A stretch of 64,000 nucleotides of DNA, taken from Limanda limanda. Taxonomy: Eukaryota > Chordata > Actinopteri > Pleuronectiformes > Pleuronectidae. Where the stretch lies: contig NW_026870402.1 in NCBI RefSeq assembly GCF_963576545.1, positions 558,001 through 622,000 on the forward strand, given 5' to 3'. Shown here one piece after another: positions 1 through 10,700 of the stretch. Below the pieces are notes generated by a model, which was given only the letters and a program-made list of their open reading frames with translations, did no database searches and had not been told where the DNA came from. Each line of letters starts with the position of its first letter. Position 1 is the first letter of the stretch. Position numbers and translations under genes: made by a program.

Positions 1-104
1 TTTGGGGGAATTTCGTCGGTCGACCTCTTCCGAAGGTCGTACAAGCTCGGGGATGGTACCAATCGATCCGCAGGACCCAAATTAGTCCAGATGCAACCAC
101 TTTC
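1..104 (+). repeat. Partial S monomer at the left edge
   Basis: The window opens at S position 52 (TTTGGGGGAATTTCG) and runs to the S tail ending CTTTC at 104. The first 51 bp of this monomer lie outside the window, so the array continues to the left. Confidence 0.95.
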
Positions 105-267
105 CAAGTCTCTCCGACCTTCACAAAAAAAGTTATTCAAGAATATCTCTTTCTCCTATGTGCTTTCATCCCTAACCCTAACCCTAACCCTTCCGAAAGT
201 CGGAGAAGCTCGGGGATGGTACCGATCGATGCGCGCTACCCCATTTAGTGGGGGTAGAGCCTACTTG

Positions 268-424
268 CAAGTCTCTCCGACCTTCACAAAAAAAGTTATT
301 CAAGAATATCTCTTTCTCCTTTGTGCTTTCATCCCTAACCCTAACCCTTCCGAAAGTCGGAGAAGCTCAAGGATGGTACCGATCGATGCGCGCTACCCCA
401 TTTAGTGGGGGTAGAGCCTACTTG
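268..424 (+). repeat. T2 monomer, 157 bp, two CCCTAA hexamers (representative of 75)
   Basis: It is identical in plan to the 163-bp monomer but has lost one hexamer, so the tract is (CCCTAA)2CCC at monomer positions 66-80, here 333-347. This copy also carries a private TTTGTGCTTTC in place of TATGTGCTTTC. T2 is rarer on the left (17 of 104 T monomers before 23465) than on the right (58 of 175). Four left copies (3470, 5384, 12265, 18184) have a further decay of the last CCC to CCT. A recognisable subset ends GGGGGAAGCGCC and always precedes an S: 1069, 4108, 9864, 15628 and 21547 on the left; 25071, 27460, 29203, 34454, 39693, 44938, 49887 and 51487 on the right. On the right this subset also reads CCGAAATTCGG and GATGTGCGC. 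Confidence 0.94.
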
Positions 425-489
425 CAAGTCTCTCCGACCTTCACAAAAAAAGTTATTCAAGAATATCTCTTTCTCCTATGTGCTTTCAT

Positions 490-510
490 CCCTAACCCTA
501 ACCCTAACCC
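490..510 (-). other. Interstitial telomeric tract, predicted G-quadruplex (representative of 204)
   Basis: On the - strand the tract reads GGG(TTAGGG)3: four G3 runs with TTA loops, the pattern of the well-studied TTAGGG telomeric G-quadruplex. The + strand is the matching C-rich, i-motif-capable strand. It occurs at positions 66-86 of every T3 monomer. T2 monomers have only three G3 runs and cannot form an intramolecular three-tetrad quadruplex from the tract alone. Each tract also contains the CTAACCCTAA element that Myb/telobox-type TTAGGG-binding proteins recognise, once in T2 and twice in T3. Folding and binding are predictions from known telomere biology, not seen here. Confidence 0.7.
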
Positions 511-555
511 TTCCGAAAGTCGGAGAAGCTCAAGGATGGTACCGATCGATGCGCG

Positions 556-577
556 CTACCCCATTTAGTGGGGGTAG
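556..577. repeat. Inverted repeat CTACCCC/GGGGTAG (present in nearly all T monomers)
   Basis: The arms are at 556-562 and 571-577, with an 8-bp loop (ATTTAGTG), at T positions 132-138 and 147-153. The TTTAGTAAGGG variant, found for example at 7465, 8582, 14346, 20265, 27772 and 31103, shortens the pairing to CTACCC/GGGTAG. The hybrid T/S monomers lose it. There is no adjacent T run that would make it a terminator. Confidence 0.7.
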
Positions 578-1225
578 AGCCTACTTGCAAGTCTCTCCGA
601 CCTTCACAAAAAAAGTTATTCAAGAATATCTCCTCAGATTTGGGAGAATTTCGTCGGTCGACCTCTTCCAAAGGTCGTACAAGCTCGGGGATGGTACCAA
701 TCGATTTGCAGGACCCAAATTAGTCCAGATGCAACCACTTTCCAAGTCTCTCCGACCTTCACAAAAAAAGTTATTCAAGAATATCTCTTTCTCCTATGTG
801 CTTTCATCCCTAACCCTAACCCTAACCCTTCCGAAAGTCGGAGAAGCTCGGGGATGGTACCGATCGATGCGCGCTACCCCATTTAGTGGGGGTAGAGCCT
901 ACTTGCAAGTCTCTCCGACCTTCACAAAAAAAGTTATTCAAGAATATCTCTTTCTCCTATGTGCTTTCATCCCTAACCCTAACCCTAACCCTTCCGAAAG
1001 TCGGAGAAGCTCAAAGATGGTACCGATCGATGCGCGCTACCCCATTTAGTGGGGGTAGAGCCTACTTGCAAGTCTCTCCGACCTTCACAAAAAAAGTTAT
1101 TCAAGAATATCTCTTTCTCCTATGTGCTTTCATCCCTAACCCTAACCCTTCCGAAAGTCGGAGAAGCTCAAGGATGGTACTGATCGATGCGCGCTACCCC
1201 ATTTAGTGGGGGAAGCGCCTACTTG

Positions 1226-1380
1226 CAAGTCTCTCCGACCTTCACAAAAAAAGTTATTCAAGAATATCTCCTCAGATTTGGGGGAATTTCGTCGGTCGAC
1301 CTCTTCCGAAGGTCGTACAAGCTCGGGGATGGTACCAATCGATCCGCAGGACCCAAATTAGTCCAGATGCAACCACTTTC
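1226..1380 (+). repeat. S monomer, 155 bp, no telomere motif (representative of 121 complete)
   Basis: It shares core 1-44 with T, then has its own 33-bp block at 45-77 (CCTCAGATTTGGGGG...GGTCGACCT, with a SalI site). From 78 it is again alignable to T (CTTCCGAAGGTCGTACAAGCTC, then GGGGATGGTACCAATCGAT), and it ends in a 30-bp tail at 126-155 (ACCCAAATTAGTCCAG...CTTTC) homologous to the T tail. A 6-bp inverted repeat CGACCT/AGGTCG lies at 72-77 and 85-90. Sequence classes: GAATTCTG (EcoRI) in 29 copies; GACCGGCTCC in nine, all left of 20 kb (1707, 6185, 6829, 7946, 10502, 13066, 13710, 18985, 19629); GATTTGCAGG at 588, 9383, 15147 and 21066; GATTCGCAGG in the right domain only. S is never followed directly by another S. 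Confidence 0.95.
1297..1315. repeat. Inverted repeat CGACCT/AGGTCG (S monomers)
   Basis: The arms are at 1297-1302 and 1310-1315, with a 7-bp loop. The same place holds the SalI palindrome GTCGAC. In the nine left-domain GACCGGCTCC copies the first arm changes and a 10-bp palindrome CGGTCGACCG appears instead. Confidence 0.6.
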
Positions 1381-4300
1381 CAAGTCTCTCCGACCTTCAC
1401 AAAAAAAGTTATTCAAGAATATCTCTTTCTCCTATGTGCTTTCATCCCTAACCCTAACCCTAACCCTTCCGAAAGTCGGATAAGCTCGGGGATGGTACCG
1501 ATCGATGCGCGCTACCCCATTTAGTGGGGGTAGAGCCTACTTGCAAGTCTCTCCGACCTTCACAAAAAAAGTTATTCAAGAATATCTCTTTCTCCTATGT
1601 GCTTTAATCCCTAACCCTAACCCTAACCCTTCCGAAAGTCGGAGAAGCTCAAGGATGGTACCGATCGATGCGCGCTACCCCATTTAGTGGGGGTAGAGCC
1701 TACTTGCAAGTCTCTCCGACCTTCACAAAAAAAGTTATTCAAGAATATCTCCTCAGATTTGGGGGAAGTTCGTCGGTCGACCGGCTCCAAAGGTCGTACA
1801 AGCTCGGGGATGGTACCAATCGATCTGCAGGACCCAAATTAGTCCAGATGCAACCACTTTCCAAGTCTCTCCGACCTTCACAAAAAAAGTTATTCAAGAA
1901 TATCTCTTTCTCCTATGTGCTTTCATCCCTAACCCTAACCCTAACCCTTCCGAAAGTCGGAGAAGCTCGGGGATGGTACCGATCGATGCGCGCTACCCCA
2001 TTTAGTGGGGGTAGAGCCTACTTGCAAGTCTCTCCGACCTTCACAAAAAAAGTTATTCAAGAATATCTCTTTCTCCTATGTGCTTTCATCCCTAACCCTA
2101 ACCCTAACCCTTCCGAAAGTCGGAGAAGCTCAAGGATGGTACCGATCGATGCGCGCTACCCCATTTAGTGGGGGTAGAGCCTACTTGCAAGTCTCTCCGA
2201 CCTTCACAAAAAAAGTTATTCAAGAATATCTCCTCAGATTTGGGGGAATTTCGTCGGTCGACCTCTTCCAAAGGTCGTACAAGCTCGGGGATGGTACCAA
2301 TCGATCCGCAGGACCCAAATTAGTCCAGATGCAACCACTTTCCAAGTCTCTCCGACCTTCACAAAAAAAGTTATTCAAGAATATCTCTTTCTCCTATGTG
2401 CTTTCATCCCTAACCCTAACCCTAACCCTTCCGAAAGTCGGAGAAGCTCGGGGATGGTACCGATCGATGCGCGCTACCCCATTTAGTGGGGGTAGAGCCT
2501 ACTTGCAAGTCTCTCCGACCTTCACAAAAAAAGTTATTCAAGAATATCTCTTTCTCCTATGTGCTTTCATCCCTAACCCTAACCCTAACCCTTCCGAAAG
2601 TCGGAGAAGCTCAAAGATGGTACCGATCGATGCGCGCTACCCCATTTAGTGGGGGTAGAGCCTACTTGCAAGTCTCTCCGACCTTCACAAAAAAAGTTAT
2701 TCAAGAATATCTCTTTCTCCTATGTGCTTTCATCCCTAACCCTAACCCTAACCCTTCCGAAAGTCGGAGAAGCTCAAGGATGGTACTGATCGATGCGCGC
2801 TACCCTATTTAGTGGGGGTAGAGCCTACTTGCAAGTCTCTCCGACCTTCACAAAAAAAGTTATTCAAGAATATCTCCTCAGATTTGGGGGAATTTCGTCG
2901 GTCGACCTCTTCCGAAGGTCGTACAAGCTCGGGGATGGTACCAATCGATCCGCAGGACCCAAATTAGTCCAGATGCAACCACTTTCCAAGTCTCTCCGAC
3001 CTTCACAAAAAAAGTTATTCAAGAATATCTCTTTCTCCTATGTGCTTTCATCCCTAACCCTAACCCTAACCCTTCCGAAAGTCGGAGAAGCTCGGGGATG
3101 GTACCGATCGATGCGCGCTACCCCATTTAGTGGGGGTAGAGCCTACTTGCAAGTCTCTCCGACCTTCACAAAAAAAGTTATTCAAGAATATCTCTTTCTC
3201 CTATGTGCTTTCATCCCTAACCCTAACCCTAACCCTTCCGAAAGTCGGAGAAGCTCAAGGATGGTACCGATCGATGCGCGCTACCCCATTTAGTGGGGGT
3301 AGAGCCTACTTGCAAGTCTCTCCGACCTTCACAAAAAAAGTTATTCAAGAATATCTCTTTCTCCTATGTGCTTTCATCCCTAACCCTAACCCTTCCGAAA
3401 GTCGGAGAAGCTCAAGGATGGTACCGATCGATGCGCGTTACCCCATTTAGTGGGGGTAGAGCCTACTTGCAAGTCTCTCCGACCTTCACAAAAAAAGTTA
3501 TTCAAGAATATCTCTTTCTCCTATGTGCTTTCATCCCTAACCCTAACCTTTCCGAAAGTCGGAGAAGCTCAAGGATGGTACCGATCGATGCGCGCTACCC
3601 CATTTAGTGGGGGTAGAGCCTACTTGCAAGTCTCTCCGACCTTCACAAAAAAAGTTATTCAAGAATATCTCCTCAGATTTGGGGGAATTTCGTCGGTCGA
3701 CCTCTTCCGAAGGTCGTACAAGCTCGGGGATGGTACCAATCGATCCGCAGGACCCAAATTAGTCCAGATGCAACCACTTTCCAAGTCTCTCCGACCTTCA
3801 CAAAAAAAGTTATTCAAGAATATCTCTTTCTCCTATGTGCTTTCATCCCTAACCCTAACCCTAACCCTTCCGAAAGTCGGAGAAGCTCGGGGATGGTACC
3901 GATCGATGCGCGCTACCCCATTTAGTGGGGGTAGAGCCTACTTGCAAGTCTCTCCGACCTTCACAAAAAAAGTTATTCAAGAATATCTCTTTCTCCTATG
4001 TGCTTTCATCCCTAACCCTAACCCTAACCCTTCCGAAAGTCGGAGAAGCTCAAAGATGGTACCGATCGATGCGCGCTACCCCATTTAGTGGGGGTAGAGC
4101 CTACTTGCAAGTCTCTCCGACCTTCACAAAAAAAGTTATTCAAGAATATCTCTTTCTCCTATGTGCTTTCATCCCTAACCCTAACCCTTCCGAAAGTCGG
4201 AGAAGCTCAAGGATGGTACTGATCGATGCGCGCTACCCCATTTAGTGGGGGAAGCGCCTACTTGCAAGTCTCTCCGACCTTCACAAAAAAAGTTATTCAA

Positions 4301-4745
4301 GAATATCTCCTCAGATTTGGGGGAATTTCGTCGGTCGACCTCTTCCGAAGGTCGTACAAGCTCGGGGATGGTACCAATCGATCCGCAGGACCCAAATTAG
4401 TCCAGATGCAACCACTTTCCAAGTCTCTCCGACCTTCACAAAAAAAGTTATTCAAGAATATCTCTTTCTCCTATGTGCTTTCATCCCTAACCCTAACCCT
4501 AACCCTTCCGAAAGTCGGAGAAGCTCAAAGATGGTACCGATCGATGCGCGCTACCCCATTTAGTGGGGGTAGAGCCTACTTGCAAGTCTCTCCGACCTTC
4601 ACAAAAAAAGTTATTCAAGAATATCTCTTTCTCCTATGTGCTTTCATCCCTAACCCTAACCCTAACCCTTCCGAAAGTCGGAGAAGCTCAAGGATGGTAC
4701 TGATCGATGCGCGCTACCCTATTTAGTGGGGGTAGAGCCTACTTG

Positions 4746-7700
4746 CAAGTCTCTCCGACCTTCACAAAAAAAGTTATTCAAGAATATCTCCTCAGATTTG
4801 GGGGAATTTCGTCGGTCGACCTCTTCCGAAGGTCGTACAAGCTCGGGGATGGTACCAATCGATCCGCAGGACCCAAATTAGTCCAGATGCAACCACTTTC
4901 CAAGTCTCTCCGACCTTCACAAAAAAAGTTATTCAAGAATATCTCTTTCTCCTATGTGCTTTCATCCCTAACCCTAACCCTAACCCTTCCGAAAGTCGGA
5001 GAAGCTCGGGGATGGTACCGATCGATGCGCGCTACCCCATTTAGTGGGGGTAGAGCCTACTTGCAAGTCTCTCCGACCTTCACAAAAAAAGTTATTCAAG
5101 AATATCTCTTTCTCCTATGTGCTTTCATCCCTAACCCTAACCCTAACCCTTCCGAAAGTCGGAGAAGCTCAAGGATGGTACCGATCGATGCGCGCTACCC
5201 CATTTAGTGGGGGTAGAGCCTACTTGCAAGTCTCTCCGACCTTCACAAAAAAAGTTATTCAAGAATATCTCTTTCTCCTATGTGCTTTCATCCCTAACCC
5301 TAACCCTTCCGAAAGTCGGAGAAGCTCAAGGATGGTACCGATCGATGCGCGTTACCCCATTTAGTGGGGGTAGAGCCTACTTGCAAGTCTCTCCGACCTT
5401 CACAAAAAAAGTTATTCAAGAATATCTCTTTCTCCTATGTGCTTTCATCCCTAACCCTAACCTTTCCGAAAGTCGGAGAAGCTCAAGGATGGTACCGATC
5501 GATGCGCGCTACCCCATTTAGTGGGGGTAGAGCCTACTTGCAAGTCTCTCCGACCTTCACAAAAAAAGTTATTCAAGAATATCTCCTCAGATTTGGGGGA
5601 ATTTCGTCGGTCGACCTCTTCCGAAGGTCGTACAAGCTCGGGGATGGTACCAATCGATCCGCAGGACCCAAATTAGTCCAGATGCAACCACTTTCCAAGT
5701 CTCTCCGACCTTCACAAAAAAAGTTATTCAAGAATATCTCTTTCTCCTATGTGCTTTCATCCCTAACCCTAACCCTAACCCTTCCGAAAGTCGGAGAAGC
5801 TCAAGGATGGTACCGATCGATGCGCGCTACCCCATTTAGTGGGGGTAGAGCCTACTTGCAAGTCTCTCCGACCTTCACAAAAAAAGTTATTCAAGAATAT
5901 CTCTTTCTCCTATGTGCTTTCATCCCTAACCCTAACCCTAACCCTTCCGAAAGTCGGATAAGCTCGGGGATAGTACCGATCGATGCGCGCTACCCCATTT
6001 AGTGGGGGTAGAGCCTACTTGCAAGTCTCTCCGACCTTCACAAAAAAAGTTATTCAAGAATATCTCTTTCTCCTATGTGCTTTAATCCCTAACCCTAACC
6101 CTAACCCTTCCGAAAGTCGGAGAAGCTCAAGGATGGTACCGATCGATGCGCGCTACCCCATTTAGTGGGGGTAGAGCCTACTTGCAAGTCTCTCCGACCT
6201 TCACAAAAAAAGTTATTCAAGAATATCTCCTCAGATTTGGGGGAAGTTCGTCGGTCGACCGGCTCCAAAGGTCGTACAAGCTCGGGGATGGTACCAATCG
6301 ATCCGCAGGACCCAAATTAGTCCAGATGCAACCACTTTCCAAGTCTCTCCGACCTTCACAAAAAAAGTTATTCAAGAATATCTCTTTCTCCTATGTGCTT
6401 TCATCCCTAACCCTAACCCTAACCCTTCCGAAAGTCGGAGAAGCTCGGGGATGGTACCGATCGATGCGCGCTACCCCATTTAGTGGGGGTAGAGCCTACT
6501 TGCAAGTCTCTCCGACCTTCACAAAAAAAGTTATTCAAGAATATCTCTTTCTCCTATGTGCTTTCATCCCTAACCCTAACCCTAACCCTTCCGAAAGTCG
6601 GATAAGCTCGGGGATGGTACCGATCGATGCGCGCTACCCCATTTAGTGGGGGTAGAGCCTACTTGCAAGTCTCTCCGACCTTCACAAAAAAAGTTATTCA
6701 AGAATATCTCTTTCTCCTATGTGCTTTAATCCCTAACCCTAACCCTAACCCTTCCGAAAGTCGGAGAAGCTCAAGGATGGTACCGATCGATGCGCGCTAC
6801 CCCATTTAGTGGGGGTAGAGCCTACTTGCAAGTCTCTCCGACCTTCACAAAAAAAGTTATTCAAGAATATCTCCTCAGATTTGGGGGAAGTTCGTCGGTC
6901 GACCGGCTCCAAAGGTCGTACAAGCTCGGGGATGGTACCAATCGATCTGCAGGACCCAAATTAGTCCAGATGCAACCACTTTCCAAGTCTCTCCGACCTT
7001 CACAAAAAAAGTTATTCAAGAATATCTCTTTCTCCTATGTGCTTTCATCCCTAACCCTAACCCTAACCCTTCCGAAAGTCGGAGAAGCTCGGGGATGGTA
7101 CCGATCGATGCGCGCTACCCCATTTAGTGGGGGTAGAGCCTACTTGCAAGTCTCTCCGACCTTCACAAAAAAAGTTATTCAAGAATATCTCTTTCTCCTA
7201 TGTGCTTTCATCCCTAACCCTAACCCTAACCCTTCCGAAAGTCGGAGAAGCTCAATGATGGTACCGATCGATGCGCGCTACCCCATTTAGTGGGGGTAGA
7301 GCCTACTTGCAAGTCTCTCCGACCTTCACAAAAAAAGTTATTCAAGAATATCTCCTCAGATTTGGGGGAATTCTGTCGGTCGACCTCTTCCGAAGGTCGT
7401 ACAAGCTCGGGGATGGTACCAATCGATCCGCAGGACCCAAATTAGTCCAGATGCAACCACTTTCCAAGTCTCTCCGACCTTCACAAAAAAAGTTATTCAA
7501 GAATATCTCTTTCTCCTATGTGCTTTCATCCCTAACCCTAACCCTAACCCTTCCGAAAGTCGGAGAAGCTCAAGGATGGTACCGATCGATGCGCGCTACC
7601 CCATTTAGTAAGGGTAGAGCCTACTTGCAAGTCTCTCCGACCTTCACAAAAAAAGTTATTCAAGAATATCTCCTCAGATTTGGGGGAATTTCGTCGGTCG

Positions 7701-10700
7701 ACCTCTTCCGAAGGTCGTACAAGCTCGGGGATGGTACCAATCGATCCGCAGGACCCAAATTAGTCCAGATGCAACCACTTTCCAAGTCTCTCCGACCTTC
7801 ACAAAAAAAGTTATTCAAGAATATCTCTTTCTCCTATGTGCTTTCATCCCTAACCCTAACCCTAACCCTTCCGAAAGTCGGAGAAGCTCGGGGATGGTAC
7901 CGATCGATGCGCGCTACCCCATTTAGTGGGGGTAGAGCCTACTTGCAAGTCTCTCCGACCTTCACAAAAAAAGTTATTCAAGAATATCTCCTCAGATTTG
8001 GGGGAAGTTCGTCGGTCGACCGGCTCCAAAGGTCGTACAAGCTCGGGGATGGTACCAATCGATCTGCAGGACCCAAATTAGTCCAGATGCAACCACTTTC
8101 CAAGTCTCTCCGACCTTCACAAAAAAAGTTATTCAAGAATATCTCTTTCTCCTATGTGCTTTCATCCCTAACCCTAACCCTAACCCTTCCGAAAGTCGGA
8201 GAAGCTCGGGGATGGTACCGATCGATGCGCGCTACCCCATTTAGTGGGGGTAGAGCCTACTTGCAAGTCTCTCCGACCTTCACAAAAAAAGTTATTCAAG
8301 AATATCTCTTTCTCCTATGTGCTTTCATCCCTAACCCTAACCCTAACCCTTCCGAAAGTCGGAGAAGCTCAATGATGGTACCGATCGATGCGCGCTACCC
8401 CATTTAGTGGGGGTAGAGCCTACTTGCAAGTCTCTCCGACCTTCACAAAAAAAGTTATTCAAGAATATCTCCTCAGATTTGGGGGAATTCTGTCGGTCGA
8501 CCTCTTCCGAAGGTCGTACAAGCTCGGGGATGGTACCAATCGATCCGCAGGACCCAAATTAGTCCAGATGCAACCACTTTCCAAGTCTCTCCGACCTTCA
8601 CAAAAAAAGTTATTCAAGAATATCTCTTTCTCCTATGTGCTTTCATCCCTAACCCTAACCCTAACCCTTCCGAAAGTCGGAGAAGCTCAAGGATGGTACC
8701 GATCGATGCGCGCTACCCCATTTAGTAAGGGTAGAGCCTACTTGCAAGTCTCTCCGACCTTCACAAAAAAAGTTATTCAAGAATATCTCCTCAGATTTGG
8801 GGGAATTTCGTCGGTCGACCTCTTCCGAAGGTCGTACAAGCTCGGGGATGGTACCAATCGATCCGCAGGACCCAAATTAGTCCAGATGCAACCACTTTCC
8901 AAGTCTCTCCGACCTTCACAAAAAAAGTTATTCAAGAATATCTCTTTCTCCTATGTGCTTTCATCCCTAACCCTAACCCTAACCCTTCCGAAAGTCGGAG
9001 AAGCTCGGGGATGGTACCGATCGATGCGCGCTACCCCATTTAGTGGGGGTAGAGCCTACTTGCAAGTCTCTCCGACCTTCACAAAAAAAGTTATTCAAGA
9101 ATATCTCTTTCTCCTATGTGCTTTCATCCCTAACCCTAACCCTTCCGAAAGTCGGAGAAGCTCAAGGATGGTACCGATCGATGCGCGCTACCCCATTTAG
9201 TGGGGGTAGAGCCTACTTGCAAGTCTCTCCGACCTTCACAAAAAAAGTTATTCAAGAATATCTCTTTCTCCTATGTGCTTTCATCCCTAACCCTAACCCT
9301 AACCCTTCCGAAAGTCGGAGAAGCTCAAGGATGGTACCGATCGATGCGCGCTACCCCATTTAGTGGGGGTAGAGCCTACTTGCAAGTCTCTCCGACCTTC
9401 ACAAAAAAAGTTATTCAAGAATATCTCCTCAGATTTGGGAGAATTTCGTCGGTCGACCTCTTCCAAAGGTCGTACAAGCTCGGGGATGGTACCAATCGAT
9501 TTGCAGGACCCAAATTAGTCCAGATGCAACCACTTTCCAAGTCTCTCCGACCTTCACAAAAAAAGTTATTCAAGAATATCTCTTTCTCCTATGTGCTTTC
9601 ATCCCTAACCCTAACCCTAACCCTTCCGAAAGTCGGAGAAGCTCGGGGATGGTACCGATCGATGCGCGCTACCCCATTTAGTGGGGGTAGAGCCTACTTG
9701 CAAGTCTCTCCGACCTTCACAAAAAAAGTTATTCAAGAATATCTCTTTCTCCTATGTGCTTTCATCCCTAACCCTAACCCTAACCCTTCCGAAAGTCGGA
9801 GAAGCTCAAAGATGGTACCGATCGATGCGCGCTACCCCATTTAGTGGGGGTAGAGCCTACTTGCAAGTCTCTCCGACCTTCACAAAAAAAGTTATTCAAG
9901 AATATCTCTTTCTCCTATGTGCTTTCATCCCTAACCCTAACCCTTCCGAAAGTCGGAGAAGCTCAAGGATGGTACTGATCGATGCGCGCTACCCCATTTA
10001 GTGGGGGAAGCGCCTACTTGCAAGTCTCTCCGACCTTCACAAAAAAAGTTATTCAAGAATATCTCCTCAGATTTGGGGGAATTTCGTCGGTCGACCTCTT
10101 CCGAAGGTCGTACAAGCTCGGGGATGGTACCAATCGATCCGCAGGACCCAAATTAGTCCAGATGCAACCACTTTCCAAGTCTCTCCGACCTTCACAAAAA
10201 AAGTTATTCAAGAATATCTCTTTCTCCTATGTGCTTTCATCCCTAACCCTAACCCTAACCCTTCCGAAAGTCGGATAAGCTCGGGGATGGTACCGATCGA
10301 TGCGCGCTACCCCATTTAGTGGGGGTAGAGCCTACTTGCAAGTCTCTCCGACCTTCACAAAAAAAGTTATTCAAGAATATCTCTTTCTCCTATGTGCTTT
10401 AATCCCTAACCCTAACCCTAACCCTTCCGAAAGTCGGAGAAGCTCAAGGATGGTACCGATCGATGCGCGCTACCCCATTTAGTGGGGGTAGAGCCTACTT
10501 GCAAGTCTCTCCGACCTTCACAAAAAAAGTTATTCAAGAATATCTCCTCAGATTTGGGGGAAGTTCGTCGGTCGACCGGCTCCAAAGGTCGTACAAGCTC
10601 GGGGATGGTACCAATCGATCTGCAGGACCCAAATTAGTCCAGATGCAACCACTTTCCAAGTCTCTCCGACCTTCACAAAAAAAGTTATTCAAGAATATCT

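Larger units (their letters stand above)
425..587 (+). repeat. T3 monomer, 163 bp, three CCCTAA hexamers (representative of 204)
   Basis: This is the commonest monomer. Layout by monomer position: 1-44 core shared with S; 45-85 T-specific block, whose last part runs into the telomere tract; 66-86 (CCCTAA)3CCC; 88-100 small inverted repeat TCCGA/TCGGA; 102-130 GCTC, then AAGG or GGGG, then ATGGTACCGATCGATGCGCGC; 132-153 inverted repeat CTACCCC/GGGGTAG; 134-163 a tail that ends GAGCCTACTTG. Hand-counted GC is 77 of 163, about 47%. T3 copies directly after an S usually read CTCGGGG at position 105, and those after another T usually read CTCAAGG, CTCAAAG or CTCAATG. Left-domain variants include GGATAAGCTC and CTTTAATCCC. 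The next monomer begins at 588. Confidence 0.95.
1..4745 (+). repeat. Left irregular block, 29 complete monomers
   Basis: After the partial S the order is T3 T2 T3, S588 T3 T3 T2, S1226 T3 T3, S1707 T3 T3, S2188 T3 T3 T3, S2832 T3 T3 T2 T2, S3627 T3 T3 T2, S4265 T3 T3 (numbers are S start positions). From 1 to about 3.87 kb it matches 8796 to about 12.66 kb at a constant offset of 8795 bp, including the GATTTGCAGG S at 588/9383. About 2.5-3.87 kb is repeated at about 4.4-5.8 kb (offset 1914), including the rare tail CTACCCTATTT of the T3 monomers at 2669 and 4583. The part around 3945-4420 resembles 906-1381 (offset 3039). Confidence 0.85.

Noticed and set aside
556..577. Rho-independent terminator from the CTACCCC/GGGGTAG inverted repeat
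   Set aside because: There is no T run after the stem on either strand, the stem is short with an 8-bp loop, and there is no gene upstream. The A7 tract is not next to any stem.
7271..8407. Long open reading frame of 378 codons (a similar one at 16871-18007), and many of 100-316 codons on the + strand
   Set aside because: They are frames left open by the repeat. T3 is 163 bp and S 155 bp, so each monomer shifts the frame and T3+S (318 bp) restores it. The same DNA is read alternately in two frames within one frame-long product, starts are often GTG, and telomere hexamers are translated as Thr-Leu or Asn-Pro repeats. There is no gene-like feature, and the frames end at a TAG in the T tail (ATTTAG).
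7946..9062. Assembly duplication rather than biological tandem repeats as the cause of the large identical blocks
   Set aside because: Not excluded, but not adopted. Copies differ in hexamer number and private substitutions in several places, and junction monomers are properly in register. Raw long reads would decide.
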